A stretch of DNA of 64,000 nt from Ectothiorhodospiraceae bacterium BW-2 (GTDB taxonomy: Bacteria; Pseudomonadota; Gammaproteobacteria; Thiohalomonadales; Thiohalomonadaceae), in the NCBI GenBank assembly GCA_008375315.1, contig CP032507.1, positions 3,124,071-3,188,070 of the forward strand. The letters are read 5' to 3'. The translations under genes and the position numbers were made by a program. Below the pieces are notes generated by a model that was not told the DNA's origin, ran no database searches, and saw nothing but the letters and a program-made list of their open reading frames with translations. Shown here one piece after another: positions 59,404 to 64,000 of the stretch (the first letter of the stretch is position 1; every line of letters starts with the position of its first letter).

Positions 59404-60626
59404 TCTTCGCGGCTATCTTCGAGCCCGAAAGCGGTGTGCAGAGCGCGAACCCCTAACTCCAGATACTTCTCATCGATCACTACCGAAATTTTAATCTCTG
59501 AGGTGGAGATCATACGAATATTGATCCCCTCATCGGAGAGGGTTTTAAACATCGTGCTCGCAATGCCGGCGTGGGAGCGCATCCCGACGCCGACAATGGA
59601 GAGTTTAACAATTCTGTTATCACCGGCCACCTCTCGTGCATTAAGCTCGTTGGCGATCTGTCGCAGAATCTCCAGCGCCTTTTTATAGTCGTTACGATGG
59701 ACGGTAAAGGTAAAATCGGTCGTCTCATCGGCACCGACATTTTGTACAATCATATCGACCTCAATATTGGCCTCACCAATCGGGCCGAGGATACGGTGGG
59801 CGATACCGGGATGATCGGGGACACCCATCAGGGTGAGTTTAGCCTCATCGCGATTAAAGGCGATTCCCGAAATCAGTGCATCTTCCATTCTCTCATCCTC
59901 ATAGGTAATCAGGGTACCTGGCCCCTCTTCAAACGAGGAGAGTACCCGCAGTGGAACATTATATTTACCGGCAAACTCAACCGCGCGAATTTGTAACACC
60001 TTAGAGCCGAGGCTAGCCATCTCCAACATCTCCTCAAAGGTGATACGATCAAGCCTGGAAGCTTCAGGAACCACGCGCGGATCGGTGGTATAGACGCCAT
60101 CAACATCGGTGTAGATCTGACACTCATCGGCTTTCAGGGCGGCGGCAAGGGCGACCGCTGTGGTATCGGAGCCACCGCGACCGAGAGTGGTGATATTGCC
60201 CTGCTCATCTACCCCCTGAAAGCCGGCCACGACCACCACCCGCCCTTGGCTTAGATCACGCTGAATCGGTTCGTTATCGATATCGACAATACGCGCTTTG
60301 GTGTGGGCGCTGTCGGTTAAGATGCGTACTTGGCTGCCGGTGTAAGATCGCGCCGCAGCGCCGAGCTGATGCAGCGCCATGGAGAGTAGCGAAATGGTCA
60401 CCTGCTCGCCGGTAGCGAGTAGTACATCCATCTCCCGCTCTACTCTCTCTGCGGCAACAGCATCGGCTAGGGCGATGAGACGGTTAGTCTCGCCACTCAT
60501 CGCCGAGACGACCACCACGACATCATCACCTCGATCTCGTACCTGCTTCACCTTTTGAGCGACATGGGCAATGCGCTCGACACTGCCGACGGAAGTCCCG
60601 CCATATTTCTGTACAATGAGCGCCAT
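59400..60626 (-). CDS. lysC: LysC, aspartate kinase
   Basis: First enzyme of the aspartate pathway (Lys, Thr, Met, diaminopimelate), phosphorylating aspartate. 408 residues, the single-function Pseudomonas-type size. The kinase domain begins VQKYGGTSVGS at residue 5 and contains TLGRGGSDTTAVALA near 150. Two ACT domains follow (about 265-400) for feedback control. The ATG follows the alaS stop directly (TAGATG), so translation is coupled. In gammaproteobacteria csrA often follows lysC; here the downstream side is a convergent gene and a hairpin instead. Confidence 0.97.
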   Translation of the reverse strand: MALIVQKYGGTSVGSVERIAHVAQKVKQVRDRGDDVVVVVSAMSGETNRLIALADAVAAERVEREMDVLLATGEQVTISLLSMALHQLGAAARSYTGSQVRILTDSAHTKARIVDIDNEPIQRDLSQGRVVVVAGFQGVDEQGNITTLGRGGSDTTAVALAAALKADECQIYTDVDGVYTTDPRVVPEASRLDRITFEEMLEMASLGSKVLQIRAVEFAGKYNVPLRVLSSFEEGPGTLITYEDERMEDALISGIAFNRDEAKLTLMGVPDHPGIAHRILGPIGEANIEVDMIVQNVGADETTDFTFTVHRNDYKKALEILRQIANELNAREVAGDNRIVKLSIVGVGMRSHAGIASTMFKTLSDEGINIRMISTSEIKISVVIDEKYLELGVRALHTAFGLEDSREE

Positions 60627-63248
60627 CTATACTCTCTCCTTAACCCAATTGACGACGCTCTCTAACGCCCCATCAAGCTTATCGGGCTCACTACCGCCCC
60701 CCTGCGCGAGATCGGGACGCCCCCCCCCTTTGCCGCCGACCTGAGTGGCGACGAAGTTAAGCAGCTCACCCGCTTTCATGCGTGCTGTCTGCGCTTTGGT
60801 CACGCCGGCGATGAGGTTAATTTTGGTGCCATTGACAACCGCTAACAAAATAACCGCCTGTTTTAGCTTATCTTTAAGTTGATCGACCATGGGAGGTAGC
60901 TCTTTGGCGGCCACCCCCTCAAGACGGCTAGCAACGACCCTAATGCCATCGACATTGATCGCTTGAGTCGATAGATCGCCGCTGCGGGAGCTCGCTAGCT
61001 TCGCCTGGAGCTGCTGTAGCTCCCTCTCTAATGCCCGATGGCGCTCTAGCTGCTGCTCTAGTCGAGGGATGAACTCCTCTCGACTGCTCTTTAGTAACCT
61101 AGCTGCCTGCTGTAGCATCGACTCGCCCTCATTGAACCACTGTAGTGCCTTCTCACCACAGAGCGCCTCAATGCGGCGCACGCCGGCGGCGATACCGCTC
61201 TCAGCAATGATTTTACACGCCCCAATATCGCCGGTGCGTTGAACATGGGTGCCGCCACAGAGCTCAACCGAAAATTGGCCCATCGTCAACACCCGTACCT
61301 TTTCGCCATACTTTTCGCCAAAGAGCGCCATCGCGCCACTCGCTTTGGCCTCTTCGAGCCCCATAATAGCCGTTTCGACCACTAAATTAGCCCGAATCTG
61401 CCGGTTAACCAGCGCTTCGATCTCTGCGAGTTGTGCTGGGGTAATCGGTTCAAAGTGGGCAAAGTCAAACCGTAGTCGGTTCGCATCAACGAGTGAACCC
61501 TTCTGCTGGACATGGCTGCCAAGCGTCTGCCGCAGGGCTGCGTGCAGTAGATGGGTGGCTGAGTGGTGGCAGGCGGTCGCTTGGCGTCTCTCCCTATCGA
61601 CCTGTAGGGTGATGCGATCATTTTGCGCTAAAGAGCCCTGTTCGACCACCCCGACATGGAGTGAGCTACTCCCCTGTTTTTGGGTGTCGGTCACCCTAAA
61701 CCTAGCCCCATTCACACTCTCTAACCAGCCACTATCACCAACCTGCCCCCCCGATTCGGCGTAGAAGGGGGTCTGGTTAACGACCACAACGCCTCGCTCG
61801 CCCGGCTGTAGGGTGCTAACAGGCTGCCGCTGCTCGGTAAACAGGGCGGCGACAGTGACGCTCTCTAGGAGCTTGTCATAACCGGTGAACAGGGTCTCAA
61901 TATCGGTGTCGAGTAGCCCGTCACCGCCACCGAACTGGCTGCCGGCACGAGCGCGTTGGCGCTGCTGAGCCATTTCGGCCTCAAAGCCGGCCATATCGAT
62001 CTGTAACTGCCGCTCCCGCGCAATATCGGCGGTTAGATCGATCGGGAAACCGTAGGTGTCGTAGAGTTTGAATAGTAGCGCACCGGGGATAGTATCGCCC
62101 TGAAGGGTCGCTAGCGACTCCTCTAGGTGGCTCATGCCTAGCTCTAGGGTTTCGGCAAAACGCTCCTCCTCCTGTAATAAGACCCGCTCAACCTGCGCCT
62201 GCTGCTGGGTTAACTCTGGATAGGCTCTCCCCATCTGCGCCTCTAACGGTTGCACTAACTGGTGAAAGAAGGGCTCTTTTACCCCTAATTGATGGCCGTG
62301 GCGAATCGCGCGGCGAATAATGCGACGCAACACATAGCCGCGCCCCTCATTGGAGGGGATCACCCCATCGGTGATTAAGAAGGCGCAGGAGCGAATATGA
62401 TCTGCTAGCACCTTCAGCGAGGGGCTGCGCCTATCTTGACAACCGATTAGGGCGGCGGTGGCGCTGATGAGGGCCTGAAATAGATCGATATCGTAGTTAC
62501 TATGAACCTGCTGTAGTACCGCCGCAAGGCGCTCTAACCCCATACCGGTATCGACCGACGGTTTAGGTAGGGGGGTTAGCTGGCCGCTGCTGTCGCGGTT
62601 ATACTGCATAAAGACTAGATTCCAGATCTCGATATAGCGATCACCATCCTCCTCTGGGGTGCCAGGGGGGCCGCCGGGGATAGCCTCACCGTGGTCGTAA
62701 AATATCTCACTACAGGGGCCGCAGGGGCCGGTATCGCCCATGGCCCAAAAGTTGTCGCTCTCGTAGCGTTTACCGGCTTTATCGCCAATGCGACTAAATC
62801 GTTGCGGATCGACCTTAATCTCGTTTAGCCAGATAGTCGCCGCTTCGTCATCTTCGGCATAGACGGTAACCCAAAGCCTCTCCGGCGGTAGTTGGCAGGT
62901 ATCGGTTAAAAACTCCCAGGCGTAGCGAATCGCATCGCGCTTGAAGTAGTCGCCAAAGCTGAAGTTGCCTAGCATCTCAAAGAAGGTATGGTGGCGGGCG
63001 GTGTAGCCAACATTCTCTAAATCGTTATGTTTACCACCGGCACGAACACAGCGCTGCGAGGTGGTAGCGCGTTGATAACTGCGCTTTTCGGTGCCCAAAA
63101 AGGTCTCTTTAAACTGCACCATACCGGCGTTGGTAAAGAGCAGGGTCGGATCATTGGCCGGTACTAGCGAGCTGCTAGCGACGATCTGGTGGCCTCGGGT
63201 GGCAAAGAACTCTAAAAAAGCGTCTCGAATCTGCTGGCTGCTGGTCAT
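60627..63248 (-). CDS. alaS: AlaS, alanyl-tRNA synthetase
   Basis: Class II synthetase charging tRNA-Ala, 873 residues from the ATG at 63248 (a GTG one codon before also exists). The catalytic domain starts [20 protein letters not shown]. The editing domain has the zinc ligands HSATHLLH near residue 568 and CGGTH near 667, so mischarged Ser/Gly can be removed. The C-terminal DHHA1-like region with the glycine-rich [15 protein letters not shown] completes it. It lies 45 bases downstream of recX and abuts lysC, the standard order recA-recX-alaS-lysC. Confidence 0.98.
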   Translation of the reverse strand: MTSSQQIRDAFLEFFATRGHQIVASSSLVPANDPTLLFTNAGMVQFKETFLGTEKRSYQRATTSQRCVRAGGKHNDLENVGYTARHHTFFEMLGNFSFGDYFKRDAIRYAWEFLTDTCQLPPERLWVTVYAEDDEAATIWLNEIKVDPQRFSRIGDKAGKRYESDNFWAMGDTGPCGPCSEIFYDHGEAIPGGPPGTPEEDGDRYIEIWNLVFMQYNRDSSGQLTPLPKPSVDTGMGLERLAAVLQQVHSNYDIDLFQALISATAALIGCQDRRSPSLKVLADHIRSCAFLITDGVIPSNEGRGYVLRRIIRRAIRHGHQLGVKEPFFHQLVQPLEAQMGRAYPELTQQQAQVERVLLQEEERFAETLELGMSHLEESLATLQGDTIPGALLFKLYDTYGFPIDLTADIARERQLQIDMAGFEAEMAQQRQRARAGSQFGGGDGLLDTDIETLFTGYDKLLESVTVAALFTEQRQPVSTLQPGERGVVVVNQTPFYAESGGQVGDSGWLESVNGARFRVTDTQKQGSSSLHVGVVEQGSLAQNDRITLQVDRERRQATACHHSATHLLHAALRQTLGSHVQQKGSLVDANRLRFDFAHFEPITPAQLAEIEALVNRQIRANLVVETAIMGLEEAKASGAMALFGEKYGEKVRVLTMGQFSVELCGGTHVQRTGDIGACKIIAESGIAAGVRRIEALCGEKALQWFNEGESMLQQAARLLKSSREEFIPRLEQQLERHRALERELQQLQAKLASSRSGDLSTQAINVDGIRVVASRLEGVAAKELPPMVDQLKDKLKQAVILLAVVNGTKINLIAGVTKAQTARMKAGELLNFVATQVGGKGGGRPDLAQGGGSEPDKLDGALESVVNWVKERV

Positions 63249-63293
63249 CACAATCTCATCTTCAGGAACTTAAAATAGGTAGGGGTAGGGGGG

Positions 63294-63752
63294 TCAACGG
63301 GGGAGGGTTAGCGCATAGCGAATCTGTTCGCTCTCGAATCCGTGCTGCTGCAAGTAGCGCTGCTGCTTAGCTCGTTCGGCGGCAGAGGTGGCCACTGTGT
63401 GGTGTTTTTGGTGGCACTGTCGCGCTAGCTCAAACCAGTCGCACTCGGCTTGCTGTAGCTGTCTGGCAACTGTTTCGCGATCGATGCCTCGCTGCTGTAA
63501 CTCTTGGGCAATTCGGCGCGGGCCATACCCTTTGGCAGCACGAGAGCGGATATAGCTCTCGCTGTAGCGCTCACGGTCAAGGCTCCCTTCATCCTCAAGG
63601 CGAGCGAGAGTCTGGGCGACGATCTCACTATCGTAGCCACGACTCTGTAACTTGCGCTCTAGCTCGGCAGGGGCGTGATCTCGGGGGGCAAGCAGTTTAA
63701 GCCCCTGCCGGTAACAGTGCTGTAGCTCTGCTGCGGTTGAGGCTTCAGCCAA
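63294..63752 (-). CDS. recX: RecX, RecA regulator
   Basis: Inhibitor of RecA filament growth. 152 residues if started at the TTG at 63752, which has a GAGGG eight bases upstream and overlaps the recA end by eight bases. This puts [16 protein letters not shown] at the same distance from the start as in E. coli RecX (166 residues). In-frame GTG (63761, 63800) and ATG (63782, 63788) codons upstream would lie deeper inside recA and lack ribosome sites. The three-helix repeats are visible ([44 protein letters not shown]). Probably translated by coupling to recA. Confidence 0.9.
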   Translation of the reverse strand: MAEASTAAELQHCYRQGLKLLAPRDHAPAELERKLQSRGYDSEIVAQTLARLEDEGSLDRERYSESYIRSRAAKGYGPRRIAQELQQRGIDRETVARQLQQAECDWFELARQCHQKHHTVATSAAERAKQQRYLQQHGFESEQIRYALTLPR

Positions 63753-64000
63753 GCAGATCACCCTCAGCGGGGGGCTCTTCATCGGCATGGGCGCTATCAC
63801 TCTTAGCGACGGTGGTGGTGATTAACAGCTCACGAATTTTTTGCTCGATCTCGGTGGTAGTCTCAGGGTTATCTTTAAAAAATTGGCGGGCGTTCTCTTT
63901 TCCCTGGCCGATGCGTTCGCTACCGTAGCTATACCAAGCCCCCGACTTTTCGATCAAGTTGTGTTTAACGCCTAAATCGAGAATTTCGCCCTCGCGAGAG
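63745..64000 (-). CDS. recA: RecA recombinase, C-terminal end (partial)
   Basis: Last 84 residues of RecA; the gene continues beyond the window. It reads [60 protein letters not shown] and an acidic tail ([14 protein letters not shown]), the normal C-terminus that restrains filament nucleation. Cytoplasmic DNA-repair protein and SOS coprotease. Followed by recX with overlapping ends. Confidence 0.97.
   Translation of the reverse strand, partial: SREGEILDLGVKHNLIEKSGAWYSYGSERIGQGKENARQFFKDNPETTTEIEQKIRELLITTTVAKSDSAHADEEPPAEGDLLG

Overview
The window reads as a chromosomal segment of a gammaproteobacterium. The main reasons are the recA-recX-alaS-lysC block, ubiG, an IHF beta subunit, the yadG/yadH exporter pair, a FleQ-type regulator, a SelO homologue and a complete livHMGF transporter. 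Many genes start inside or directly at the stop of the previous one (ATGA overlaps). The unusually high number of hybrid histidine kinases would fit an environmental, possibly sulfur-oxidising lineage, but nothing in the window proves a genus.

Layout. 1-3372 (minus): livHMGF branched-chain amino-acid ABC transporter, with livF cut by the window edge and no binding-protein gene in view. 3444-11416 (minus): yadH/yadG ABC exporter, an M16C presequence-protease-like metallopeptidase, ubiG, an MTA/SAH deaminase and a RoxA-type ribosomal oxygenase. 11632-14202 (plus): clpB behind a good sigma-32-type promoter. 14211-26431 (minus): a signalling cluster of two sensor kinases, a ribose-type binding lipoprotein coupled to a third kinase, and a 1149-residue protein that I read as a possible PPi-type PEP carboxykinase relative. 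26642-34492 (plus): a large hybrid kinase behind a strong sigma-70 promoter, a receiver/HD-GYP protein, and a receiver/ATPase signalling gene cut in two by an insertion sequence. The insertion sequence has 8-bp target duplications, inverted ends and a transposase that needs a -1 frameshift.

34570-48285: an RRM protein, an RND efflux pair, a FleQ-like regulator, and a four-gene operon that starts with a fusion of a ligand-binding domain to an MscS channel and continues with a complete type I secretion apparatus (TolC, ABC, HlyD). 48365-51045: monomeric isocitrate dehydrogenase and ihfB. 51046-52753: a small accessory patch with a decayed ATPase remnant, a heptad-repeat coiled-coil membrane protein and an unknown protein. 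52734-55274 (minus): a glycosyltransferase-like gene and selO. 55458-59370 (plus): a stand-alone CBM48 protein, an HD-GYP protein, a histidine kinase whose ATP-binding motifs are degenerate, and a small membrane protein. 59400-64000 (minus): lysC, alaS, recX and the end of recA.

The regulatory theme is phosphorelay plus cyclic-di-GMP. There are two intact HD-GYP proteins, a FleQ-like regulator whose family binds c-di-GMP, and many kinases, but no ordinary DNA-binding response regulator. The most unusual items are the binding-protein/MscS fusion heading a secretion operon, the PEPCK-like protein inside a sensor cluster, the frameshifted IS that splits a signalling gene, the degenerate kinase coupled to an HD-GYP gene, and an 11-base C tract at the kinase-receiver junction of one sensor.
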